In this document: positions 18,478 through 29,755 of the stretch, in pieces | Position numbering within the stretch: the stretch's first letter is position 1 | Layout of the letters: each line of letters opens with the position of its first letter | Translations under genes and position numbers: made by a program | NCBI GenBank assembly: GCA_951802425.1 | Contig: OX637806.1 | Span: forward strand, 620,001 to 684,000 | Reading direction: 5' to 3' | Length of the DNA stretch: 64,000 bases | From: Clavaria fumosa | Lineage: Eukaryota; Basidiomycota; Agaricomycetes; Agaricales; Clavariaceae | The notes under the pieces: generated by a model | Databases searched by the model: none | Seen by the model: only the letters and a program-made list of their open reading frames with translations | Told to the model about the DNA's origin: nothing

Positions 18478-21400
18478 CTAGTTGAGATATCCACGACATT
18501 TTGCAGAACCACAGAGACATGGGATCTTGTCTTGCTCAATGGGAAAGTGGTAATCTGGGAAGGGAAGCGAGCGTCAGCAACACGTCGGGGGAGCTACCCA
18601 CTCACTGTCCGTGACGCACCGTAAGTAATTTCGTCGCCAAGTTCTATATCCTGCTTTGCATAAATTACAATCTTTTTCTCCCCACTGATCGTAATAATCT
18701 TCGCCGTGCAGTTGGGATCGCAAGAATGGTTAATCAAGCGTCTTGCGTTCGAGGCAGTCAGCTCATTCGCGAGTCAGGAAAAGAAAGAGAGGGCACCCAC
18801 CCAAGATTCCCCTTCTTCGTCGCATCCACGACGAGATCCTCATCAATACGGAAAAGATAACTACTCCCGATCCCCTGCCGCTCATACGCCTTTTCCCGCT
18901 TGTCCGCGATCGCAGCCCGTATAACCTCCCCTACGTACTCGATCACCATCTCCCCGCGCGAAACTCGCTCCATCGCGTACAGCCCCCAATCATGAATCGG
19001 GGACCGTGCAAACCGCAAATGCTTTTTCCGCGTCTGCAGCTGGTTGAATTTGATCAGCTCCGCCGCCGCAGTCTCCCCCTTGGACAGCGCAACGGCACGC
19101 TGCACCTGGTTCATCTCCTCCAGGCCTTGCGCCCGTCGTCGCGCGGTCGCGCGGTTCGACCGCGACGAGGTCACATGCTGCTGTGGGGGTGGAGGCGTGT
19201 CGTCAACGCGTGCCGCCGCTTCCCCAGCCGAAGTCGACCGCAGAGCGTACTGCGCGACATACGCTGACTTCTCCGCGTGCGAGATCTTGTAGTATCCTTC
19301 AGTCCGCGCAGAGCCCGTGACGTGTTTGCGGATCGGCGTCGGTGACTCCGGTGTCAGGAGCGGCGCGACGTCCACTTCGGGGGTATCGGCGTTGGGCCCA
19401 CCCGACAACGCCATTTTCATGTAGAAGAGATCTTCATCATCCTCACAGAGACCAAGCTGCAACAGATCTAACAAAAGACCGGGAGACCGTGCGCGCGGAA
19501 GGGGCGGTCTTTTCCGGACAGGCGAGGGTGAACGTGACGACAGGATCGACGGCTCAGGAGTAAGTCGAATATCCACAACGTTCGGAATGAGCGATTCGAA
19601 GTCGCTTATGACGTCGCTGCTGTCGATGAGCTTCAGCTTTGCGGGCCTCTTCTTCGTGGCTGGCTTCTTCTTCGTTGAATCCGCCTTCTTCACCTTCTTC
19701 TTGGTCTGGGTGGCTTCTTCGGACTCGCGTATCAATGGCCGCTTAGGTACCGTCTCAGACAAGACCGTCGTCGGTGGTGGTGGCGTCGGCAGCTCGTCTT
19801 CATCTTCCGACTCGACGTCCGTCTCGACCACCTTCCTGGCTTTCTTGGCTGCCTCCACCTTTGGACGCTTCTTTGGCCTCTCAAGTGGTACACTCTCAGC
19901 GCGCTCTTCGTCCGCCTCCTCATCAACCGCGGCCTGCTCAAGCTCGAGCTCATTTTCTCGCTTCACCACCACCACCACTTCCTCTGGAGCCTCCTTCACT
20001 CGCTTCCTAAACGATAGTCCCTTCAGCCCCTTCTTCTCCACCGCCTTCTGTTCATAAGCACTACCCATTGCACCGCTCTCATCTGCAGCTGACTTCGCCC
20101 CCCGCCTCGCTTTTTCGTCCACTGCCACTTGCCGTAGCGTTGCCCCGACGACGCGGTCCATGATGTCCTTCTCCAGCAGACCGCGCAGGTCCTTGATGAT
20201 GTCCTTCTGCGCTTGCTCGATCATTTCGTCGTCCTGCCACGAGGCCTTGACAGGGGCCTGCGAAGGGTGGCTTGGTGGCGGATGAATGGTGACTGTTACT
20301 GAACGGTGCGCGAGCATCCGGGCACCCATATTCAACACCATCGATGCTCGCCGCGCCGAGTCACTCGTCTGGAAGGTCACATACCATCCCAAATAATCTT
20401 GCAGAATCTGCAACGACAGGCAGACAACTCAACGCAAAGCAAACGGAAGACCAGCGGCAACAGCACGCACCTTGTCCACCTTGAACCCATCAAAGAACCT
20501 GCGCACGTCGTCCTCCCGCGCGGCGCCCGCCAACTTAGCCTCAATGCGCACATGATCCATCCCATTGCGCGCCAGCTCAGCGAGTACCTCCTCGTGCTCT
20601 TTCTCCTCTTCCTCCTCTCGTTGATACCGAGGGGCCCACGTAGATCCCGTCGCCCGCTTTCTCAACACTGGCGAGGGCGACCGCGGCGGCGGCGAGTCGT
20701 CCGGATAGTACGAATCGCCGTAGTGCCAGTGCCGGCTATTCCCGTATCCCCGTTGATAGTGCGTGCGGGACGACCACGGGTGCGACGAGCCGTGGTGATG
20801 TCGCTGCGACTGTTCATGCGATCGCCCGCCGCGAGGCGGGGGGGCGTGCGCGTGTACCGGGGTCGACGAGGAAGAGCTGGGGGCAGCCGACGGCCGCGGC
20901 GGGAGCGGATGTGTCCTCAGACGGCTGAGCGACGACGACGATGAAGGAGGCGGCCGCCTCACCCGCGCCGGTTCTGGCCCTTGTGCAGACGTCGTCGGCT
21001 GGTCGCGCGGGTCCGGGGAGTGAGGCCGAGGAGGCAGAGCTCCTGACGCCCCGCGCGAAAGGGGATGCTGCTGCTGTTGGGACCGTGATTGACTCGATCT
21101 CCACAGAGGGCTATCGGGCCTCCCGTCGACTGGGATGGGGATAGAGTGATGTGCACTAGATGCAGACGCACTGGCCTCCTTCTTTTCTTTCTCCCTGCGT
21201 TTTTTCTCCTCCCTCTCCTTCTTGCGCCTATCATCGAGCTCTTTAAGCACAGCCTTCAGCTTCTTCCCCTCCCCATCCAGCACGACACGGACTTCTTCGC
21301 CCTCGGTCGAGCCCACAGGGAGGCTCAGCCCCAGGCCAGTGCCCGTGCCGAGCCGCCTGCCATGCTCCCGCGCAACACACTGCTTTGCCTCGTCGTGCGT

Positions 21401-23231
21401 ATTGAACTTGATGAACACGATTCCCAGCGCCCCGCCGTTCTCTTTGTCAATCTGCGGCTCGAACGAGACGATGGGCCCATACTGACTGAAGTGACGGCGG
21501 ATATGCTGGTTCGGCGCGAGCGGCGAGATGTTCGTGATTAGCACTGAGGTCGGCGGTGGCGGTCCGGTGGAGTTCGCATCGTGCTGGATGAGGGGTCAAA
21601 GAAATAGGTGTTAGCGGTCGCGTATCCAATGTGACACGAGATACGGTACACGGACCACATAATGTACTTCGTGAAATTCGGTTCGTGGAGGCTTCGAGGG
21701 TCTCCTGGATCCTGGTAGCTTTCGAGGATCACTCACGTGCAGCTCCGCTTCTCCCAACTCCAAGGCCACCTCGCCCCCAAACCGGAATAAGGTCTCCTTC
21801 CCTTTACTCTTTCCCTCCTTCACGCGCGGCTCCTTATCAGCAACAGCCTTGCCGCGCAACTTCTCGATAAGTTGCCTGAGCTTGCCATCGCGATCCTTGT
21901 CGACCGCGGGGTCAAATATGGTCTTGAAGTCCTTGCCAGACGCGTATTCGGATCGTGGAGGGAACGGGGGAGGAGCAGGAAGAGTGTAGGTTCGCGGCTG
22001 GGGGGTAGGCGCTGCTGGTGCTGGTGCTGGTGGCGCTGGTGTTGCCGCCGGTATTGTTGCGTCGTGCTGCAAGGGCAAAGCAACATCGGGCGGTTGGGAA
22101 GACAGCGAGGGTGGGATATGCGGTGTCGGCGGTGCAGCTGGAGCTGGGATAGATGATGGTGTCGAGTGGCGGGGCAGAGGAGGGAAAGGCGACGGCTCTG
22201 GCAGTGGGGGTGGCGGGCAGGACGTTGGCGCTGGTGGTCGGGCTGGAGGGGAATGGGAGAGTAGTGTTGGAGATGGCGCTGGAGACGGGGGCGCTGGAGG
22301 CTGGGAAGGCGCAGGAGGTGGGGGTGCGGGACGCTGAGATGGCGCAGGAGGTGGGAGTTGGGACGGCGCAGAGGATGGGGGGGCAGGAGGCAGAGAGGAA
22401 GGTGGTGGTGGTGGCGGAGGCGGAGGCGGCGTGCGCGGTTGGGGCGGGGGAAATGTTGACGGTTGGGGTGGTGGTGGTGGGGTTGGTGTCGGTGTCGGCG
22501 ACGACAGAAGCGAAGCGGCAGCCACAGTCCAGGGACGGGAAGTTGGCGAAGGGGATTGCGCGTCGTCGGGTGGGGGTGGTGGAGGCGAAGGTCTACGCGA
22601 AATCGGAGGAGGAGGTGGTGGTGGTGGCAGTGAGGTGGGCGGTGGAGGGGGCGGCGCGGTGAGCGGGATAGGCGGCGGCGGCGGTGTCGATTTCGAACTT
22701 CGAAGAGAAAATGAGATGCGACCGACGCGACTCGCGCTCTCCTCCAAAGCACAGCCGTTCGGAGCCGCGTCGACCCATCCGTTCACCTGCACTGTCGAGG
22801 GTTCTGTATGGGTTGGCTGCCACGGGCGAGGCGTCAGTGCATTGTTTATAGCGCCTCCTTCGGCACAGAAACACAAAATGACAAACAGGCGTATTTACTT
22901 CAGGTTGGCTGAACCAGGTCTCCCTCTGCTTTCCTTTTTGTAGTGAAAGAGGCGTCGCGCTGATGAGTAACGCGTCGTTCAATGAATACTCATCCAGGTG
23001 GGAAGGTCGACCGTTGACGATGTGGGACTGTCCAGAAGGGTAAGGTGACGGACTGGACCCATTACCTGGATCACGGTGGCCTGTCGGTGGTGAAAGGCCG
23101 ACACGTGTACCCTGTGGAGATGAATTAGCTGGAGAAGACGCGGTACGTGGAGTGGAGGGCCCTGGCGCTGCAGAGGTCAGAAGAGAGCCCGTTAAAGCTC
23201 TGGGACCTGTTGGCGGGGCCTTTCCGGACAT
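18478..23231 (-). CDS. SET1: SET1, histone H3 lysine-4 methyltransferase (COMPASS catalytic subunit)
   Basis: Six exons (23231-22899, 22816-21656, 21583-20471, 20407-18801, 18741-18620, 18554-18478) close in frame to 1,470 residues. Residues ~150-400 are an extreme Pro/Ser-rich tract. An RRM starts near 510 ([10 protein letters not shown], then GIVFIKF), followed by a charged Glu/Lys coiled region. The n-SET/SET domain occupies about 1,330-1,450: [29 protein letters not shown], then [11 protein letters not shown] and GDEITYDYHF across two introns. The protein ends in a post-SET zinc motif, CLCG-x4-C-x2-YLN. This layout (RRM, n-SET, SET, post-SET) defines the Set1 family, which mono-, di- and trimethylates H3K4 at active genes in the nucleus. 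The first SET intron splits the usual N(L/I)ARLINHSC motif and yields GNLGRLINH, a small departure. Confidence 0.93.
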
Positions 23232-24458
23232 TCAGCGCCCGGGGAAGCAGGGCGTTGTGGATTCGAATTAAGAATATGAAAAAGTATGGTGAAAGTACGG
23301 AGGTTGAGTTAGGTGTGGTTGACGTTGAGGGTGACGTTGAGGTCGACGCTGGGGTCAACGTCGAGGGCAGAAGTGTGGGCGTGCGTGCGAGGAGCGTGGT
23401 GGCAGAACAGCGACCAAACAGCCCGCGCCAAAACACAACGACCACTCCTCTCCTCTATACCACCCTTCAACGGACCAACTAGCACTCCAGGCAAGCGCTA
23501 CGGAAAAACAAGACAGCCCACTCAACCATCCATTTGCTTGTGTGACCCTTAACTGAAATACTGCTGTTAGTCATGATCAACCTCTTATGATGGTGTCTCG
23601 CGTGTGCCAGTGAGCGAACGACGTTGCACTCACTGTTGAATGATAAAGAAATGGCAAAGCGCAGCCATCTGCCACTGTGTCCGAATTCTCATGGAATTTA
23701 GAGATGAGAAGGAGGAAGGCCTGCCTGCTCGCTCCAACCTGACACGTTGGCGAGGCAGACGCCCACGTACCCCATAGAACTCAACCATTGTACGGACCAT
23801 TCTGAAACAGCAATAGTTGATGTGCTGCATGCCTCGGCGAATCTGGCCCTGTTTCTTGTTACACACGATGTCGTCGGTCGAGCTCAGCGCTTCCATGCAT
23901 GGTCTGCAATACCAAAAATGGTGATGAAGGTGTGTAATTATCTCTGATAATTTTGTTGCATTTCAATGTCGCAATCCTGAAGTTTGGAGACTACAGTAGT
24001 TTAGATACAATGGTGAAACACAGTATGGTAAGAAACTACCAGACACAAAGAATGAACAAAGGTGCCAGAAAGCGTGTATGTTGCAACTGTTCAATTGCAA
24101 ATCGAAAGCCTCCTTGAACTTGCAACACTTACTACCACTAATTATCACCAGCATTGTAATCATGTGCAATGCCCAGAACCATGACTCACTGGCATCTATG
24201 GCATATCTAAACCCTCTCATTATTTATACAATGATATAGCTGATGCTAGTGGTCATTGCTAATTCCGGCACCTCCGGAAAAAATCATCATGAGCAAGGTG
24301 ACACAGACTGGCAAGCAGCCACTGCGCCATTGGTGATGCATTACTTGTCCCCATGGTGTTGTCATCGTCGTGTCTGATCCTGAGATCTCATTTGCTTCAC
24401 ACAGCCTGCATTGGTATATAACCGGAACATCTTTACTACCAAAGAACTTCAAAGCATC
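23232..24458. other. Intergenic, 1.2 kb
   Basis: Upstream regions of SET1 (minus) and the propeller-like gene (plus). Short frames occur on both strands but none shows family features or compatible splice sites. 23900-24250 is AT-rich. A small GTTGAxGTTGA-type repeat at 23320-23360 also encodes a simple Val/Asp-rich frame and is taken as low complexity. Confidence 0.5.
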
Positions 24459-25865
24459 ATGACATCTGTTATTCTTGCCTACGGTTCTGACAACTCTTAT
24501 TCCAATAGCGCGCTACAGTGCTTCACCTTCGACCAGCAGCAGCATTTAGCAGTGGGTGGTGATACGGGAATGTTCGCTGGCAACGCATACTCACTTGCCA
24601 AACATCCATCGAATCCAACCTTGGCTTAGTAAGTCCGCAATCGCAATCAGATTCCAAGAGCTAAACTGACGTCAGCATAATAGTGCGAGTACAGATGGAC
24701 TTATATACCTTGTGAAAGTTGCAGTTTCCGGAACGGGCCCGGACGCTCGTTGCCACATATCAATATCTCCGGCACACAGTATTCCTGGCTCTCAGGCTGT
24801 CCATGTTACAACTTTGCAGGGCGCTAGCGGCGGCGAGGGTCTTCTTGTGGCCATGAATGTGAGGTGGTTAGAAGCCTGTCATATATGTCTTGACCCAAAT
24901 CTTTTTGCATTAGGGAGATGGACAATCGGGTTATGCCTTCAACTTGCAGGGGGGGGGTGACTTCAATGTCAATCAGCCATCCCCTATTATGCTAGGACAG
25001 CAAAATTCTTGGGGGCAATGTGTCTGGCATACAGATGAGATCTACAGTGATGATAACGTGCATGTCTATGTGTCTGGTAGATGCGCTTCGTCGAATCCAG
25101 ATATCCAACCTGTAAGTGAAGACATCACACTATTTGCAGATCGATTAGTAATTGCGCTTGAACAGGTATATGGTATTTTTCGTCTGGATTTTTCTGGAGG
25201 CCTCAACCCAGGACAACTCTACTGGGAGTATCCAGCCAATACGCGCCGTTCTGGAGAATATAATCGTCTAGCTTTCCATGGTGAGCTATTGTCCGCTGCA
25301 GATAAAATCAGTTTTAAATCAGTTGTAAATTCTTCCAGGTGCATTCGTATTTGACTTATTCAGAGGCGGAAATGTCGACGCGCTGGGGATACACAGAGAC
25401 GACTTCAAGCTCCCCGGGGATAATGGTGATGAAGTGCAAAATGCACCTTATCCCGCACTCACCAAATGTAGAAACATTGCCACTTTGCCAAATCGGCAAA
25501 GCGTGTACCTCAACTACGTACAGGCACCACCAGGGACAGGCAAACCAAGTGGCTATTGTCGTCTCATATTCAATGCCAACACGAATCGCTTCAATCTAGC
25601 TCCAGAGTCCTGTGTCTCCTTTTCTGGGATTGTAGCAGATACTCCTACAAATTGGCAAAATGGTGTATCTTCAATAGTCATTAGCAAGGATGGATCACAC
25701 CTGGCCATGTCGGATTTCAGTCACAAGGTGGCTGGAGACACACCTAGCCAGACAATGAGAGTCTGGGCGATAACGGAAGATGGCAGCTTAAGTGGGGAAG
25801 TCACGGTAGCGTTTGGAGCACCACATTCACGCGAGGTTAAGTTACTGTGGCTCACTCAAACGTAA
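24459..25865 (+). CDS. Probable beta-propeller protein (lactonase-like fold)
   Basis: Five exons (24459-24628, 24684-24858, 24914-25111, 25166-25280, 25339-25865) close in frame to 394 residues; the 54-bp third intron is in frame and could be retained. The protein has repeated beta-blade-like segments (LAYASTDGLIYLVKV, GVSSIVISKDGSHLAMSDF, MRVWAIT) and no membrane span. The overall pattern recalls fungal secreted or cytosolic lactonase/carboxymuconate-cyclase-type propellers, but no diagnostic motif is seen, so this is a fold guess. The C-terminus is uncertain: past the TAA at 25863 another frame (25985-26059) reads like a plausible terminal exon, yet no splice choice joins it cleanly. The gene may have a missed intron or a decayed 3' end. 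Confidence 0.55.
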
Positions 25866-26383
25866 TGGTACAGTACTGTAATCCCTTGAATACTGCTGTA
25901 GTATGGTGCGACACTTGCACGCTAACTAACACCTTCAATTTCATCGTTCATGTCGAATCGTCAGCGAGGAGTAACCCGGAACACCAGTTCCCTTCTCTGA
26001 GATCTGGGCTAGCGTTGAAGGGAACTCCGGCCTACCGAGGCACACGTTGCAGCCGTAGTGCCTGGCGCCGCTCTTCTCCTTGACGCACTCCTCGCATGCC
26101 CGCTAGGTGAGGGCTCACAGAACTTTTTCTGACTCGAATAGTCTTTGCTCATTCATCCAGGCTGTAGCGATTACTTTGCGTCCACCCGCCCGCCTTTCTC
26201 TTGTATTTACATACCGTTTCCTCCGTTTCCTCCGTCAAATACACCCGGGGGCTCCTGGCGCGAAAGCAGTTTGGACCTTCATACTTACGACTTACCGCGC
26301 GTACGCATCAGTTGTAGAACTCAGCGCCCTCAGACGATTCGATTTCGCCCATCAGCGACTACAGCCGCTTATCGTCAAACACC
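25866..26383. other. Intergenic with possible unplaced terminal exon
   Basis: About 520 bp between two plus-strand genes. 25985-26059 contains an open stretch ending in a stop (PFSEIWASVEG in one frame) that could belong to the upstream gene. The rest is C/T-rich and probably the URC4 promoter. Confidence 0.35.
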
Positions 26384-28137
26384 ATGTTGCTCATACCAGG
26401 ATCCAGCGTCCACGAACACGCCGCATACTTGTGCACCCTCCCCGCTATCCGCGAGCGCTGCGCACGCGTGCACGATCTCGCACAGCAGGGCAAACTCGAG
26501 TACCTCGAGTACCACCCGGAGAAGGAGAAGGACGTCGTTGATTTTTGTGTCGGCATTATCAAGGTGAGTGCCTTCTGCTTTTCAGCACAGTTTTTTTAAA
26601 AAAAAATTGGTTTCTATCATTGAGCGTGACTTTGGCGAGGACTATGCTTCGGTACGTGGCTTCGATCTCACACCCTATGCCGAGACCCTTGATGAACTTA
26701 TCTGGCCTAAACAGATCCCACCACACGGCCGCTGGCGGCACCTAGACGCAGGGCACCCCCGCATCGCACCCCTCCTCGCCCAATGGACGTCCCAGGCCTC
26801 AACTGTCGCCACCACCACCACCGCAGGGACGCCTGGCGACCCCGAGCCCGCGACACGCGAGGCGTGCAAGCGCCTCATCGACCTCTTCCTCGTGTCCGTG
26901 CTGCTTGACGCAGGTGCTGGTGCCACGTGGACATACTCGGAGCCCGCGTCCGGGTCCCGCTTCGCGCGCTCTGAGGGGCTCGCGGTCGCCAGTGTCGACA
27001 TGTTCAAACGGGGGATGTTCTCTGGCGTTGCGGGTATGCCTCATCGGGTTGATGGTGGGTATCCTCTTTTTTTTTCTTCATATGTGTGCATGTATCAGAT
27101 TTGACTGTTGTTCTTGGTGGCAGCTGAAGGTCTCGGGAGGATCACAGAAGCACAGATTGCAGCAGCCATGCAAGTCAGTGAGGCCAACCCGATGGTTGGC
27201 CTAGAGGGGCGTGCCTCACTCCTCCTCAAGCTCGGTGCGGCACTCAAGTCGCATCCTGAGTTCTTCGGCGCGGATGCCCGCCCGGGGAACATCATTGGTG
27301 AGTTGTTGCTTTGTCGTCAGAGCATTATTTGACATGGCTGGAAAGACTTTCTGCAACGTGAGTCAAGGACGGAGGGGGACAGGACGGTGGTTCCTCTTGC
27401 GGCACTATGGCATGCGCTCATCTACGGACTCGCGTCGATCTGGCCATCATCACGGACGACACTCGGCGGAGCGCACCTCGGCGACGTGTGGCCGTGCGCG
27501 GTCCTCGTCACACAATCGGCAGATGGGGACCTGGATGTCGAGCGTGGTGAGCATCTAGTGCCATTCCACAAGCTCACGCAGTGGCTCGCATACTCGCTTG
27601 TCGAGCCACTGCAGCAGGTGATGCGATGGAGGGTAGAAGGGCTAGAGGAACTGACCGGACTGCCAGAATACCGGAACGGTGTGTGAATTGTACTTGCTCA
27701 TGACGTGTTGGGACATATGATCAATTGGGGCAAAGGTGGACTACTAATGGATTTGGGTGTGCTCAACCTGCGCTCGGGCAAGGTTGTGGCTAACCCAGAG
27801 ACGGGCATTCCGCACCTCCCACCTTCGCACCCCGCCATCATTGAATGGCGCGCCATGACTGTCATTGAGCTGTATGTGTCTTTCTCTCTCCTTTCCTCAC
27901 CACCTACCATTGACCCTTACTCCTCTGCTCGGCTCAATCCCAACTACATGTCCTACCAGCGACCGAATCGCCTCGCAAATCCGCACCGCGCTCCAGCTCA
28001 CACCTGCGCAGCTGACGCTCGCACAGGTGCTCGAGAGTGCAACATGGAAGGGCGGGCGCGAGCTCGCGCGCACGCGCAGGCCGGAGACGGGCGGGGGTCC
28101 ACCAGTGGAGGTCCTCAGCGACGGGACTGTGTTCTAG
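26384..28137 (+). CDS. URC4: URC4, uracil catabolism protein (DUF1688)
   Basis: Six exons (26384-26563, 26625-27054, 27124-27297, 27346-27678, 27736-27871, 27960-28137) close in frame to 476 residues. Signature stretches of the DUF1688 family are visible: AIRERCARVHDLAQQGKLEY and YHPEKE at the N-terminus, IPPHGRWRHLDAG and RI-PLL-QW near 110, then ANPMVGLEGRASLL, and FHKLTQWLAYSLVEPL and TGLPEYRNGG further on. In Lachancea (Saccharomyces) kluyveri URC4 is needed to use uracil as nitrogen source through the URC pathway, with URC1 and others; its exact reaction is not settled. The usual length is about 400-480 residues, so this is complete. No other URC gene is in the window. Confidence 0.92.
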
Positions 28138-28304
28138 GAGAGGGGACAAATAGAAGTCAATACAGTACTTGTAGTACGGGCCTGAACGCTCATCGTCCTC
28201 CACGTTCTCTCCCTGTTCTTGGTTTCTGTTCTCCTCGAGTGCTTCAGCGTTGGTGTACGCCACACATACAGAGCCTACTATATCACAAATCACAAGGAAG
28301 AAAA

Positions 28305-29145
28305 ATGTTTAAGTTCATGCGTCGCGTCAAGGGCGCCTTCTTCCCGCGCCCCGACCGGCCTTGGCGAGACGACGACGGTCCGTTCCTGCCCCGCCCCCTC
28401 TCCTCCACTTTCTTTTGTTCGGCGTCCCAAGTCGGGATCCGCGTTTTGCGCGTTCTGCTGACGTTTGTCATTTTGCTCTGCCGGTGCGGGCGTGTGCGCT
28501 ACTTCCTCCGTGTGAAATGCAGTGCCGTTCCACACCACTTCGCTCGTCGGCCAGAAACGGCGTCTCAGCGCGTCAGCGGAGGAATGGGACAGGGATGGGG
28601 AAGGGGGAGAGGAGGCGAAGGAGAAAGAGGTGAAGAGGCGGAGGGAGGACGCGCCGCCCGGCTTAACAGCAGACGAGGCAGATGAGGACGAGAGCGCGCC
28701 TGACGCGCCAAGGGAAGGGTGTGTAGAGAGGAAGGGTGTGGAGACGGAGGGTGTGAAGGAGGTCACGAAGGGAGTGAGGGAGGTCGACCTGGAGGACGGG
28801 AAGGAGACACCAGTCGAGAGCCTTGTAGACGCGGCACGGCGCCAGGCGGAGATGGGGCGTGCGGACGCTGGAACAGGGACGGGGGCTGATTTGGACGTCG
28901 TCGACGCGGCGGACATACCGCTGCCGGAGGAGGAGGAAGGGGAGAGGGAGAGCTTGATGGAGCGTCCTGCTACGTTGGACGAGGACGACGCGACGACCAC
29001 GACGAACCCGGCAATCGAGATGACCCCAGCGAGAGAGGAGATAACCGAGCCTCCGTCATCGTCACCGTCGCCACCACCTTCGACGGTGCTGAAAGACGCC
29101 GACACCCCGCTCACGACGACAGTGATTGCTGTGTCCTCCGACTGA
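28305..29145 (+). CDS. Small acidic disordered protein
   Basis: Two exons (28305-28377 and 28523-29145) joined by a 145-bp intron with a GTCCGT donor give 231 residues. The N-terminus is basic and aromatic (MFKFMRRVKGAFFPRP). The rest is very rich in Glu, Asp, Thr and Pro, with no globular domain or membrane span, and looks intrinsically disordered. The gene starts 167 bp after URC4 on the same strand. I recognise no family. The antisense strand is also open across this region, but it reads as low-complexity Ser/Val and is judged a shadow. Confidence 0.55.
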
Positions 29146-29755
29146 GGACGACGACTCACGACTTGCAGCAGCGCAGCTAGCAACGCGCAGCGCACGACAC
29201 TTTTGTACGAATACCTCTTCCCGGGGTCTGTTCTGTTCTTCATGTAATATGGAATGTACGGCTACCATGTTTTGTATATAAATCGAAGGTGGAGAGCAAT
29301 GAGGGAACAGCGTGGGTGCAGCAGTGGCTGTAATAGGGCCGCGTTCTTGCGGATGCGGGAATTACACAGTAAAGCCTTTTCTCCTTCTCACTCTGGGTCA
29401 CAAGCTAAAAGGCTACAATGCGAGTGTCCAGCACAGAAAGAACCAGGCGATTTCCTGCTGGAATGGAAACGGGGCGAAAAACCCCCGCAAGACGACTGCA
29501 GTTTGCCACGACGATACAGTAACTGTATACAGGCTCTGACCCGTTGCAAAGTCTGCCCCCCAAGTGACGACCCTCCCTTTCGCGTGCTGGGACCCGTTGG
29601 CTGTCTCAAGTCCTAAGAACTTACGCTGTGCATCGCCATGCCTCAGCCTCCCCCTGGTCGTCGTCTGCTCTTATAAAGAATGAGTTGCCCCTTCAAACTA
29701 GCCAGGTTAACACTACCTTCGTGCTGCTCCCTTCGACTCTCATGCCGGAGCGTAG
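29146..29755. other. Intergenic, promoter of serine-rich protein gene
   Basis: About 610 bp with no supported gene. A TATAAA-like stretch (CTTATAAAG) lies near 29671, about 85 bp before the next start codon. An 11-codon upstream frame (ATG at 29742) overlaps that start codon and might dampen translation. Confidence 0.45.

Noticed and set aside
22593..22950. Long G-rich plus-strand frames opposite SET1
   Set aside because: They encode only Gly/Val repeats and are complements of the SET1 polyproline tract.
28290..29243. 317-codon antisense frame opposite the small acidic protein
   Set aside because: Reads as low-complexity Ser/Val/Ala with no start context or domain. The plus strand gives a spliced, acidic protein with a proper stop, and codon-strand shadows are common in GC-rich DNA.
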